Below are positions 52,401 to 61,501 of a stretch of 64,000 nt of DNA, piece after piece. A model generated the notes under the pieces. It was not told where the DNA came from, made no database searches, and saw only the letters and a program-made list of their open reading frames with translations. The position numbers were made by a program, and so were the translations under genes. The first letter of the stretch is position 1. Every line of letters starts with the position of its first letter. Source of the stretch: Rhynchopus sp. YZ270_cl-10 (lineage: Eukaryota > Euglenozoa > Diplonemea > Diplonemida > Diplonemidae); assembly GCA_964035575.1 (NCBI GenBank), contig OZ037922.1:310001-374000 (forward strand), given 5' to 3'.

Positions 52401-52778
52401 TGTCCGCTCACATCCGGTGTACGAGGTCACGTTGCCCGCAGCGTCAACCACCGGCATCCACCCGCTGGGGTACACACTCACGTCAACACCCTCCTCAGGG
52501 TGCAGCGCCTTCTTCCCACACCAGCCCTGGGTGTAGTCCTGCGACGGGTTCAGCTTGAAGGCAAGCATGTCCTTTGCGTAGGAGACGGGCACCTGCACAA
52601 TCTCCCCTGCGTACTTGTCGATGCACGTCAGGCACTCCACCTGGCCTACACCAAGCGCCTTTGCGCAGGCAGCCACACACCCGAAGTCCTGTGCGAAGGC
52701 ACTGTTGTCAAAGTCGGGCTTCTGTGCCGCCACAGAGAGCACCGTTCCCACGAGAACGGCAAGCCTTGCGGTCTGCAT
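49419..52778 (-). CDS. Secreted CYP74-like P450-lipoxygenase fusion, copy 1
   Basis: 1119 residues, intronless. The ATG at 52776-52778 gives the signal peptide MQTARLAVLVGTVLSVAAQ; an in-frame ATG 48 bases upstream is the alternative. The P450 half (to about 530) has GGLSVPSG (339-346) at the CYP74 I-helix position, K-helix ESMR (382-385), FANRDPNVW, and the heme-Cys loop NRACPGK (Cys471), close to the NKQCAGK of CYP74 allene oxide synthases and hydroperoxide lyases. The lipoxygenase half has KYGADAYFNKDKQVTHIVR, HLFELH (His832/His837, iron ligands), DHAMRRLMQPFGFRTGQIN, a third-His region TAGHTHVGALG and the C-terminal Ile1119 that ligates iron. No PLAT domain is seen. A LOX makes fatty-acid hydroperoxides and CYP74 enzymes rearrange them, so one chain could do both steps. 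Cys and Asn-X-Ser/Thr sites fit secretion. Codons are strongly C/G-ending. Confidence 0.85.
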   Translation of the reverse strand: MQTARLAVLVGTVLSVAAQKPDFDNSAFAQDFGCVAACAKALGVGQVECLTCIDKYAGEIVQVPVSYAKDMLAFKLNPSQDYTQGWCGKKALHPEEGVDVSVYPSGWMPVVDAAGNVTSYTGCERTTDFPGIDTISHQSHAFVKEALKDIPRRQNDGEVWRGNELGFIVSSSIFWDKVSPRALLLGSNVNQHKVVRPILDEVFGTCDAACEAAMSASAAEFLSGRELLDVQTDIKRWVFEELFKLAYPGEVNPIPSADFVALQSGFLGLQPFVQLVPPFVGELMAEEVKGKLSAVHDLLRMYTEKHYGARVADGDCSPTEGGCLEQLTAAFLDTFMSAGGLSVPSGISTALWVMYGDVASHGDMFPTNYTIDNNDVLPLYYESMRFFAPVVGFPWWDPAPERATDDFGSQFDGGHRTVLNLAFANRDPNVWGGDAHKFRVRPAAEYYEHFIGFAETAVDETVANGTMNRACPGKTTAIALGQAFLQNFNQSEWANTGNSSSEFTLVVPFIDNFILAKGDAGANLTDAPAGPLDNLPSLSDLPFGFGDYFQELIAGLGDPNFPQNIVDEFRFDLYTRGLVKQSSDGMVGAPVLSAQHVIPPSHHGEVPSTTVGVATHVIVPKEDESWPQTTAEAAQQAKVYAAVLPFPYHADMCGVWNEGEDPETIIKEMMIDTLNPDRVLVPWGEERHTDAGFASLVFEGVGQGRVERVKQDDLLAKGAKYAVYLNFAAGLEVKPGFAKYGADAYFNKDKQVTHIVRAGRGYYPSEPGWAAFTSANMTTDECHELHGRNRCWVDPRTEEQTCICDVPARIGFKSAKMAFLGTLSAVLSVVDHLFELHLTVANSIVTANVEELPVDHAMRRLMQPFGFRTGQINWAAAFSLVNEFGLLHRSTALSKDGLRELLLLAQATKRGETFKPTPQRFAAQNIDAEDATLPLHEDGGDFYSVIQTYIHSYMSAHWDYASNACNADVHMKNWVARINLVSAGHNLPLVFEDLTCEFVEELLTTVVYGVTAGHTHVGALGAEFEDPCHMPWAWREGETCGTPRTGYTQMLVLASTSYNQPKLLDDYTHIYPDEADKQLWRDFQTNLEAFGARVDARNALRTRQFKSFDVKNIEISVGI

Positions 52779-52915
52779 TGTTGTTTGGTTCAAAAGATGT
52801 AGATTAAAACTTGGAAGTTCCTGCATTGGTGTGTCGTGTGTGGTAGTGTGGAAGGTGGTTCGGTGTGCACTCTTCGCAAACGAAGCGAATCAGAGAGCAA
52901 AGATACGTGGCTTCG

Positions 52916-52978
52916 GCAGGGCCACGGCAGGGCCACGGCAGGGCCACGGCAGGGCCACGGCAGGGCCACGGCAGGGCA
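52916..52978. repeat. 11-bp minisatellite upstream of copy 1
   Basis: Five to six tandem CAGGGCCACGG units about 140 bp upstream of the copy 1 ATG. Copy 2 has a single diverged remnant at the matching place (GGAGGGGCAACTG). Confidence 0.93.
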
Positions 52979-53274
52979 ACTGTGTCTGGATAAAACCGGA
53001 GAGAGAGTGCACGAGAGTTCAGAGAAAGTGGCTATTTGAAACGAAAGAGAATGGGGGAGGAATTCGATATGTTTATTTTTTTGCGTTGAAACTATGAAGG
53101 GGGGCGTGAAGCCACCCCCTTGCTTGCACCTTTCAAGTCACAGAGAAAGCGATAGAAGAAAAGAAAACAGTTCAACAAAAGAATATGAACAGCAAAGCGA
53201 TGAAAAACCCTTACAAGGCTCTGGTGTGTCCACTCTGCAACGTCAAGACACAGCACGCTTGATGCCAACAAAAA

Positions 53275-53323
53275 AAGTGAAGTGGATTAGTGCAAAAGGC
53301 CTGTGGGACGCAGGCACTGACAC
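53275..53323 (-). repeat. Family C dispersed repeat
   Basis: Duplicate of 41059-41108, one A shorter in the leader. Confidence 0.75.
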
Positions 53324-53478
53324 GCTAAAACAACAAAGGGGGTGAGGAAAAGGGAAAAGGGGAAAAGGCAAAGAGGAACCACACGGTGCTCTTTATGATC
53401 TGCACCTGTGTGGTAAATGAATGTGTGATATGTGGGTTGATTCCCACAACATTCGTTACCTCAAAAAGAAAAGAAAGG

Positions 53479-53522
53479 TTTACAAGATGAACCTAAGCCT
53501 CTCAGTGCTAAGTCACCTTAAA
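53479..53522 (-). repeat. Family H hairpin repeat
   Basis: Duplicate of 41266-41309. Confidence 0.8.
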
Positions 53523-53665
53523 AAGTGGAAGGTTTTTGTAATCCAAAAAGGGAGATTAATAAAAATGGTGGTAAAAACGAAAAATTGGTTCTCTCTTACT
53601 TTGGCTTTTGTCTTTTTCTGCCAAAAAAACAATAACCAAAGCAATACAGACAATAAAATAAAAGT

Positions 53666-53740
53666 CGGATTGGTGCTCCAGGAGGGGTCCATATTGACAG
53701 GTCTCTGACAGGTCGTTGACCGATTTCCGAAAGCACCACG
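53666..53740. mobile_element. Family F short inverted-repeat element
   Basis: Duplicate of 41453-41527 with one visible substitution. Confidence 0.75.
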
Positions 53741-53969
53741 GATGTGGAAGCTTTTTTTCTAGGCTACAAAATGGGAGTAAAAAAACCCCGCGAGGAGAAC
53801 TTGATATGATGTAGTGTGTCTCTCGCGGGTGGTGGTGACAGGATGGAGGGAGGGGAGAGTGGAGAGGGGAGAGGGAGAAAAGAGGGAGAGAAAGACTCAA
53901 AAGAGTGAAGAAATAAACATTTGAACTAGAACTTTGCATCCTGGGATTGTGGGGAAAGAAAAAAGAAAA

Positions 53970-54010
53970 CTTGAAGATGAATGATGCCTCTCGTGCACAC
54001 ACTCATCTAA
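53970..54010 (-). repeat. Family H variant
   Basis: Duplicate of 41757-41798. Confidence 0.65.
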
Positions 54011-55214
54011 AGGAATCCGCAACACGAACAAAAAGGAAAATGCCCAAAAACACGGTCTCTCTAAGCACACACTCGTGTGTGTCATGAGTTACGACGTCGA
54101 CTGCACAAAAAAAAGAAGAAGTGATGAATTGGGGTAGTCCTCTCGGCCCGCATACATCCATTTTTCAGTCATTGTTTTTTTGTGCAACAAAAAACCGTTA
54201 AATTGGGACCCATGTTTCCTTCTGGAGGTGTTGTTTCTTACTCCCGCGAGGCTTTTGATTGTCTTCCCCCCTTTAGCTTTGTCCTTCTCAATAAGAAAAG
54301 TGGTGAATGTGCAAAAAAAAGGGGGAGATGAACAACCAAAGCCTTCTTGGGCATGCCACGAAGTCAATCAGAAAGTTTCTAATACGTTCACGAAAGCGTC
54401 CGAAAGCCCTTTTTAACAATCTTTTTTTCAAATGGTTGTTCGAAAAACGTGCATTTGTATTGAGTGTTAGTGTTGAAATCACAAAACAAGAGTGTTTTTC
54501 TGTATTGTTTCTTTCGTTGGGTAACGGCGCATTCAAAAATAAGAAGAGAGAGAAAGAAATTATATTCATAAAGAAAGAAAAATGGAAAAGCAGAGAAATT
54601 GCAAGATTGCAACACAACACTATTCCAAGAATTGCAAAAAGTGTTCTTCAAAAAGATTGAAGAATAAAATGAAAATTAAAAAATAGAAAAATAATCAAAT
54701 CATCGAACACCTGACGCAGCACACATCATGTCTTGAAAAAAAAGGATAAAAAGTACATCCATGTTGTCTTGCATGTGTGCTGTGTTGCCATGTGGACTTC
54801 AGGTTGCTCGAGTCCTGCCCGATAACAGTTCCCATCGGTTCTTCCCAGCCCGCAACTTGCATTGTGGCAGGGAGAGGAGAAATAGAATATGGGGCAGTTT
54901 TTGACATAAAAGACAGGATAAAAGGAGAAAGGAAGGGTGAAAGGAAGGGAGGAAGACTTGGAAAGGAGTCTCATGCAATGCGACTCTTCCAAATAAAAAG
55001 AAAAAGCCAGATAAAAATGATGAAAAAAGAAAAACCATAATAAAAATTCTGATAAAAAGCGCAGACTTCAGGCAACACGTTAACACATGCACCCGATCTG
55101 AGGTTTGAAAGTAACAAAAGTCGTTTTCTCGACATCCTGAGCTAGCCACAGGCGTCCATAACGACAAAAGCTCTGTCTGCAAAAATGTAATAAAAGTAAA
55201 AACACATAAAAAAA

Positions 55215-55241
55215 GGTGCAAAAAGCACCGCCTCAAAAGGC
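55215..55241 (-). terminator. Double hairpin plus T-tract after the LOX-fusion stop (copy 2)
   Basis: Identical to 49376-49402 at the same distance from the stop codon. Confidence 0.45.
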
Positions 55242-55257
55242 TTTTTCAACAAGAGAA

Positions 55258-58200
55258 TCAGATACCCACAGAGATCTCAATGTTCTTCACGTCGAAGCTC
55301 TTGAACTGTCTTGTCCTCAGAGCGTTCCTTGCGTCCACACGAGCACCAAAGGCCTCCAGGTTCGTCTGGAAGTCCCTCCAGAGCTGCTTGTCCGCCTCGT
55401 CAGGGTAGATGTGGGTGTAGTCGTCCAGAAGCTTCGGCTGGTTGTAGCTCGTGGAGGCAAGGACCAGCATCTGGGTGTAGCCGGTTCTCGGGGTTCCGCA
55501 CGTCTCACCCTCACGCCATGCCCAGGGCATGTGGCACGGGTCCTCAAACTCAGCACCAAGCGCACCAACGTGGGTGTGGCCGGCAGTGACTCCGTACACA
55601 ACGGTGGTGAGGAGCTCCTCAACAAACTCGCAGGTCAGGTCCTCAAAGACGAGAGGGAGGTTGTGGCCGGCGCTCACGAGGTTGATGCGAGCAACCCAGT
55701 TCTTCATGTGCACGTCTGCGTTGCACGCGTTGCTGGCGTAGTCCCAGTGTGCCGACATGTAGCTGTGGATGTACGTCTGGATCACAGAGTAGAAGTCACC
55801 TCCGTCCTCGTGCAGCGGCAGGGTCGCGTCCTCGGCATCGATGTTCTGTGCGGCGAAGCGCTGGGGAGTCGGCTTGAACGTCTCACCACGCTTCGTGGCC
55901 TGGGCAAGGAGGAGGAGCTCACGCAGACCGTCCTTCGACAGTGCCGTGGAACGGTGGAGAAGACCAAACTCGTTCACAAGAGAGAAGGCTGCTGCCCAGT
56001 TAATCTGTCCAGTGCGGAAGCCGAAGGGCTGCATGAGTCTGCGCATCGCGTGGTCCACAGGCAGCTCCTCCACGTTGGCAGTCACAATCGAGTTCGCAAC
56101 AGTCAGGTGAAGCTCGAACAAGTGGTCCACAACAGACAGCACAGCGCTCAGTGTTCCAAGGAAGGCCATCTTCGCTGACTTGAACCCAATGCGTGCAGGC
56201 ACATCACAGATGCACGTCTGCTCCTCCGTTCTCGGGTCCACCCAGCAGCGGTTGCGACCGTGGAGCTCATGGCACTCGTCGGTGGTCATGTTCGCGCTGG
56301 TGAAGGCTGCCCAACCAGGCTCCGAGGGGTAGTACACACGTCCCGCACGCACAATGTGTGTCACCTGCTTGTCCTTGTTGAAGTACGCGTCTGCTCCGTA
56401 CTTTGCGAAACCAGGCTTCACCTCAAGACCCGCAGCGAAGTTCAGGTACACTGCGTACTTCGCACCCTTTGCGAGGAGGTCGTCCTGCTTCACACGCTCC
56501 ACACGGCCCTGCCCAACACCCTCAAACACCAAGCTCGCGAACCCTGCGTCTGTGTGCCTCTCCTCACCCCACGGCACCAGCACACGGTCGGGGTTCAGAG
56601 TGTCGATCATCATCTCCTTGATAATTGTCTCGGGGTCTTCACCCTCGTTCCACACACCGCACATGTCTGCGTGGTACGGGAAGGGGAGGACGGCAGCGTA
56701 CACCTTTGCCTGCTGTGCAGCCTCCGCAGTGGTCTGTGGCCACGACTCGTCCTCCTTCGGCACAATCACGTGTGTCGCAACACCGACAGTTGTGGAGGGC
56801 ACCTCACCGTGGTGGCTGGGCGGGATCACGTGCTGTGCAGAGAGCACGGGTGCACCCACCATGCCGTCAGAGCTCTGCTTCACCAGTCCACGTGTGTACA
56901 GGTCGAAGCGGAACTCGTCAACAATGTTCTGCGGGAAGTTCGGGTCGCCAAGGCCAGCAATGAGCTCCTGGAAGTAGTCGCCAAAGCCGAAGGGCAGGTC
57001 CGACAGCGACGGCAGGTTGTCCAGCGGGCCAGCAGGTGCGTCCGTCAGGTTCGCGCCAGCGTCACCCTTGGCCAGAATGAAGTTGTCGATGAACGGCACA
57101 ACGAGGGTGAACTCGCTCGACGAGTTCCCTGTGTTTGCCCACTCGCTCTGGTTGAAGTTCTGCAGGAAGGCCTGTCCCAGTGCAATCGCCGTCGTCTTAC
57201 CTGGGCACGCCCTGTTCATCGTTCCGTTGGCCACAGTCTCGTCCACAGCTGTCTCCGCAAACCCGATGAAGTGCTCGTAGTACTCCGCTGCCGGACGCAC
57301 ACGAAACTTGTGTGCGTCTCCTCCCCACACATTCGGGTCACGGTTCGCAAAGGCAAGGTTCAGCACTGTGCGGTGGCCACCGTCAAACTGGCTTCCGAAG
57401 TCGTCTGTCGCACGCTCCGGGGCAGGGTCCCACCACGGGAAACCCACAACAGGCGCAAAGAAACGCATCGACTCGTAGTACAGCGGCAGCACGTCGTTGT
57501 TGTCAATGGTGTAGTTCGTCGGGAACATGTCCCCGTGCGACGCAACGTCTCCGTACATCACCCACAGTGCTGTCGAGATACCGCTCGGCACAGACAGACC
57601 ACCTGCAGACATGAAGGTGTCGAGGAAGGCTGCCGTCAGCTGTTCCAGGCAGCCGCCCTCTGTGGGCGAGCAGTCGCCGTCCGCCACACGTGCCCCGTAG
57701 TGCTTCTCAGTGTACATGCGGAGAAGGTCGTGCACCGCAGACAGCTTCCCCTTCACCTCCTCTGCCATCAGCTCCCCCACGAAGGGTGGCACCAGCTGCA
57801 CAAACGGCTGCAGACCAAGGAACCCAGACTGCAGGGCAACAAAGTCGGCCGACGGGATCGGGTTCACCTCACCAGGGTAGGCAAGCTTGAAGAGCTCCTC
57901 AAACACCCAACGCTTGATGTCCGTCTGCACGTCCAGCAGCTCCCTGCCAGAGAGGAACTCTGCTGCAGACGCAGACATCGCAGCCTCACAGGCAGCGTCG
58001 CACGTTCCGAACACCTCGTCAAGGATCGGCCGCACCACCTTGTGCTGGTTCACGTTCGACCCGAGGAGGAGGGCACGCGGGCTCACCTTGTCCCAGAAGA
58101 TCGAGCTCGACACAATGAACCCAAGCTCGTTTCCACGCCACACCTCCCCGTCGTTCTGCCTGCGCGGGATGTCCTTCAGCGCCTCCTTCACAAACGCGTG

Positions 58201-58617
58201 GCTCTGGTGCGAGATCGTGTCGATTCCGGGGAAGTCTGTTGTCCGCTCACATCCGGTGTACGAGGTCACGTTGCCCGCAGCGTCAACCACCGGCATCCAC
58301 CCGCTGGGGTACACACTCACGTCAACACCCTCCTCAGGGTGCAGCGCCTTCTTCCCACACCAGCCCTGGGTGTAGTCCTGCGACGGGTTCAGCTTGAAGG
58401 CAAGCATGTCCTTTGCGTAGGAGACGGGCACCTGCACAATCTCCCCTGCGTACTTGTCGATGCACGTCAGGCACTCCACCTGGCCTACACCAAGCGCCTT
58501 TGCGCAGGCAGCCACACACCCGAAGTCCTGTGCGAAGGCACTGTTGTCAAAGTCGGGCTTCTGTGCCGCCACAGAGAGCACCGTTCCCACGAGAACGGCA
58601 AGCCTTGCGGTCTGCAT
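55258..58617 (-). CDS. Secreted CYP74-like P450-lipoxygenase fusion, copy 2
   Basis: 1119 residues from ATG 58615-58617, the same length as copy 1. By eye I find one amino-acid difference (RAGRVYYPS here, RAGRGYYPS in copy 1, in the lipoxygenase half) and roughly ten silent differences. All motifs described for copy 1 are present: signal peptide, I-helix GGLSVPSG, ESMR, NRACPGK, HLFELH and the terminal Ile. The upstream 150 bp are shared. Copy 2 then lacks the 11-bp minisatellite and runs into different sequence at about 58780, so the two genes may have different promoters. Two intact, intronless copies suggest selection for dosage or very recent duplication. Confidence 0.85.
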   Translation of the reverse strand: MQTARLAVLVGTVLSVAAQKPDFDNSAFAQDFGCVAACAKALGVGQVECLTCIDKYAGEIVQVPVSYAKDMLAFKLNPSQDYTQGWCGKKALHPEEGVDVSVYPSGWMPVVDAAGNVTSYTGCERTTDFPGIDTISHQSHAFVKEALKDIPRRQNDGEVWRGNELGFIVSSSIFWDKVSPRALLLGSNVNQHKVVRPILDEVFGTCDAACEAAMSASAAEFLSGRELLDVQTDIKRWVFEELFKLAYPGEVNPIPSADFVALQSGFLGLQPFVQLVPPFVGELMAEEVKGKLSAVHDLLRMYTEKHYGARVADGDCSPTEGGCLEQLTAAFLDTFMSAGGLSVPSGISTALWVMYGDVASHGDMFPTNYTIDNNDVLPLYYESMRFFAPVVGFPWWDPAPERATDDFGSQFDGGHRTVLNLAFANRDPNVWGGDAHKFRVRPAAEYYEHFIGFAETAVDETVANGTMNRACPGKTTAIALGQAFLQNFNQSEWANTGNSSSEFTLVVPFIDNFILAKGDAGANLTDAPAGPLDNLPSLSDLPFGFGDYFQELIAGLGDPNFPQNIVDEFRFDLYTRGLVKQSSDGMVGAPVLSAQHVIPPSHHGEVPSTTVGVATHVIVPKEDESWPQTTAEAAQQAKVYAAVLPFPYHADMCGVWNEGEDPETIIKEMMIDTLNPDRVLVPWGEERHTDAGFASLVFEGVGQGRVERVKQDDLLAKGAKYAVYLNFAAGLEVKPGFAKYGADAYFNKDKQVTHIVRAGRVYYPSEPGWAAFTSANMTTDECHELHGRNRCWVDPRTEEQTCICDVPARIGFKSAKMAFLGTLSAVLSVVDHLFELHLTVANSIVTANVEELPVDHAMRRLMQPFGFRTGQINWAAAFSLVNEFGLLHRSTALSKDGLRELLLLAQATKRGETFKPTPQRFAAQNIDAEDATLPLHEDGGDFYSVIQTYIHSYMSAHWDYASNACNADVHMKNWVARINLVSAGHNLPLVFEDLTCEFVEELLTTVVYGVTAGHTHVGALGAEFEDPCHMPWAWREGETCGTPRTGYTQMLVLASTSYNQPKLLDDYTHIYPDEADKQLWRDFQTNLEAFGARVDARNALRTRQFKSFDVKNIEISVGI

Positions 58618-58780
58618 TGTTGTTTGGTTCAAAAGATGTAGATTAAAACTTGGAAGTTCCTGCATTGGTGTGTGGTGTGTGGTGTGTGGTAGTGTGGAAG
58701 GTGGTTCGGTGTGCACTCTTCGCAAACGAAGCGAATGAGGGAGCAAAGGGACGTGTCTTCGGAGGGGCAACTGTGTACAA

Positions 58781-59421
58781 ATAAAATAGGGGGCAACTCG
58801 TTCCTTTTGTTCTTAGGTATATCTAGAGGGAAGGGATGTGTGGCCTAATACGGGGCGCTTGCTACTTATTTTTTTTCCTCACTTTTTCCCGTCCTTTACT
58901 AGGGCAATTAAAGTAAGAAGACAATTGTTGAAGATAATGAACTGTCTCCTCCACCACTTAAGGGAAACCATTGAATAGAGGATGTGCAGGCACACTAGGG
59001 GGGAAAAGAAAAATGGGTATTGGCTTGGTCACCTTAGTCACGAAAAAAGAAATCATCGTTTTTGGCATGTGCCTCGTTGTGTACGACGCATGTGTTGTAA
59101 ATAGTTGAAAAGATACGAAAGCGAAGTGAATCAGTTTTTTGCGAATTTGATCTAAAAAAAAATCAGTGTTTTCAGATAAACACAAAGAGGCATCTATAGA
59201 AGTAGGATACGGTCTGTACGGAGGAGATGAGGGGAGACAAACAGCACACAAAAAAAGAAGTTGACTTGAAATACAAAAACCCGCTCGTGACAGTGTACCT
59301 TGGTACAATGACCTGTACACCGGGTGGACCTATCTGCCCCAAAAAAAAGTGGGAGCTCCTCCTCGGATGTTACTAAAAGAAACCAAGTTTACAAAAAAAC
59401 AACAAAAAATAATTAATCTGC
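58781..59421. other. Intergenic region with a family B repeat
   Basis: No gene seen. TGTGCCTCGTTGTGTACGAC near 59070 is a loose family H-like hairpin. A family B copy lies at 59261-59335. Confidence 0.5.
59261..59335 (-). repeat. Family B dispersed repeat
   Basis: GTTGACTTGAAATACAAAAA, CCCGCTCGTGACAGTGTACC and GGTACAATGACCTGTACACC. Confidence 0.8.
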
Positions 59422-61501
59422 TCACGTTCGATACACAGTTGCGAGCATAACCCACATCGACACTGCATCTTCAGCGTAGCCCGTTATTTTTATGCGTATT
59501 GTGTGCTTCACCTGTTTAAAAAAAAGTGTTACAAAATGGGTACAATTATGTGGGGTTTTTTTTACATACATCATCCCCAAAGGCCGCTATGATGTCTTTG
59601 GTGTGCACATTGGAGGCAAAGTGCTTCATCGCCCTTACCGCCGAGCAATGCGAGAAGTTGACTGGGAATGCCCGACAATTCTGCCCCTTTACTATACTGC
59701 CTTTAATAGCTGACTGGAACATACGGGTGTCGAGGGGCACGTTGGTCACTTTTTGGTGTTCATACGCCCAGAGTGACTGAGAGAACACATGCGCCAGCTT
59801 GCCTTGGTCCCATACTGTAGGTACACCGATTTTTTCCCGATATGATGTAATCATCTCCATGAGCTGTCCTTCCATGTCCTGTTCCGTTGCAGGGATCGAC
59901 AACGCTCGCGTAGAAGGGAAATGGAATACCGAGGGGTTGATGGAGGGTGCGGGGTGTTTTTGGATGAGCTTCAGTTTTATGGGGTTCATGGCTTTCCAGA
60001 GAGACTCGTTGAATAAGTCGAATGAGGTGGCACGGACGTCGTCATTTGGTTGAATATTTGCGGCAAACTGATCTGCAGTGTAACAACAATGCACCCTTGT
60101 CATCGCCTGCGGTCCCCACTCTGCAAAACTCAAGACCCCCATATTCTCTGCAAGGCTAGCCCCGTTCAGCATTTTATACCGTGCCCCACTTAGCACATCC
60201 CAGAACGTTACACACGATGCGTCACCACGCTGGTCACCTTCAAAGGTCACTACACAGCCCCTATGGTGCAAGCTCTCATCCACCCCCAAAGCCACCCAAG
60301 CATCCAAACCGTGCCCCAACAGTAGAGAGCATAGGAGGTGGGCGTGTTCTTGAAGTTCGCCTTTTCCTTTAACGACAAAGGAAAAGGCGGAGGGGCAAGC
60401 GACGTCGCGGATGACACCGTGTGGTGAAGTGATCGTGTCATCATCCTGGTCGTACGTCAGCAAGGAGACATACCGCGCAGAGGTGAGGGGCGAGTCAAGA
60501 ACCCGCTCGGCAGTGACCGGGGTGACAAATGCAGTGACACAACAGGTCTGGCTTGCGTGAGACTGCACGGAGGCAAACACTTTGACATGGCGGTTAGCAA
60601 AACTCCCTGCGGCCTGGTACTCTTGCCACCACCGTTTTGCGTATACCAAAAATTCGCGATCCGACGCAGTAGCGTTGTTGCGTTCAGATGTAACCTGCTG
60701 CTGTACATCCGCATCACTGATGTTCGGTTGAACCGGAAGCAGTTCCAACTGTACCTCCAAAAGACCTACAGGTACGTTCATATTCCCTCCCCCGGTTCCA
60801 ATCTCGACAGAAAGGTTTGCCACTCCGGACTCCAAAACCCGACGCCACTCTATAGTGTTCTCCCCTATGTACCTCTTTGTTTTGTTGCGTTCGTTTTCCC
60901 GCAAAATGACAACGTGAATCTTTGATGATAATTTCAACAGATCTCTTGAGCCAGAAAATCGCCCCATGCTTTGTGTACCTGCCCCTAGCCTGGCTAATTC
61001 CTCATCAAGATTGATTAGAAATGAGTCCGCAAAGTCGGGGTCGCACACACAATCCGCTGGAGCCGACGCAAAACGCTGCCCACCAAACATCATATGCAGC
61101 CTCAACGAATCTCCACCACTCCCTCCTCCATTTACATTAGATACCGCTATGGGATCGGTATCCAAATGTTCCAAAAACGCCCTCCCACCAAGAAGACGTG
61201 CATGAAGATACCTGCATGCGGACGGAGCAAGAGGCGTCCGCGCAGCAGACCCAGAAAAGGCAGGTCCACGATGACTGTCCTGCGTGGCAGATGGTGCTGC
61301 AGCCCCGATAAGGTTCCCTACAATCCCCTTTTCCTGTACTAAAGACAGAATATGATCTGAGGAAGGAAGCAACCCTGCCTCGCGTGTTGTGTAGTCAGCC
61401 AGCGCTTCGCGGATCTGCCCATAAACATTTCCATCACGAAGCAGCCGGTCAACAACCTTGCGCAGCTCCGCAACTTTATCGGAAGGTAGTACAGAATCCA
61501 T
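59422..61501 (-). CDS. CEP76: Centrosomal protein CEP76
   Basis: Two exons, 61501-59570 and 59511-59422, give 673 residues (human CEP76 is of similar length). Recognition is strong along the whole chain: VYGQIREALADYTTREAGLL, YLHARLLGGRAFLEHLD, MFGGQRFASAPADCVCDPDF, LVYAKRWWQEYQ, LQEHAHLLCSLLLGHGLDAW, the inactive transglutaminase-like core, then FDLFNESLWKAM and MEMITSYREKIGVPTVWDQG. The 29-codon final exon, found by splice logic (donor GTATGT, acceptor TTTAAACAG), supplies the family C-terminus TIRIKITGYAEDAVSMWVML. In animals CEP76 acts at centrioles to limit reduplication and helps centriole/cilium function. A C2-like region lies around residues 90-260. Its presence implies that the organism builds centrioles. 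Confidence 0.95.

Larger units (their letters stand above)
40826..53035. repeat. Tandem duplication, unit A (interrupted by a LINE)
   Basis: Starts at ATTTGAAACGAAAGAGAATG and comprises about 2 kb of non-coding DNA, a LINE insertion (42815-49188), the P450-lipoxygenase gene and its upstream region. Without the LINE it is about 5.8 kb and matches unit B (53036-58780) almost base for base. Confidence 0.93.
53036..55257. other. Non-coding part of duplication unit B
   Basis: No credible gene. It holds counterparts of the unit A repeats (C at 53275, H at 53479 and 53970, F at 53666) and the empty LINE target site around 55010-55040. Confidence 0.6.
53036..58780. repeat. Tandem duplication, unit B (uninterrupted)
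   Basis: Same order as unit A without the LINE: non-coding 2 kb, then the fusion gene and its upstream region. Similarity ends around 58780 (GGGGCAACTGTGT). A 17-bp difference and a few small indels lie in the non-coding part. Confidence 0.93.

Noticed and set aside
50421-52802. 793-codon plus-strand ORF opposite the P450-LOX gene (and its twin at 56260-58641)
   Set aside because: His/Arg/Val-rich shadow of a gene with strong C/G-ending codon bias; the minus frame has recognisable catalytic motifs and a signal peptide.
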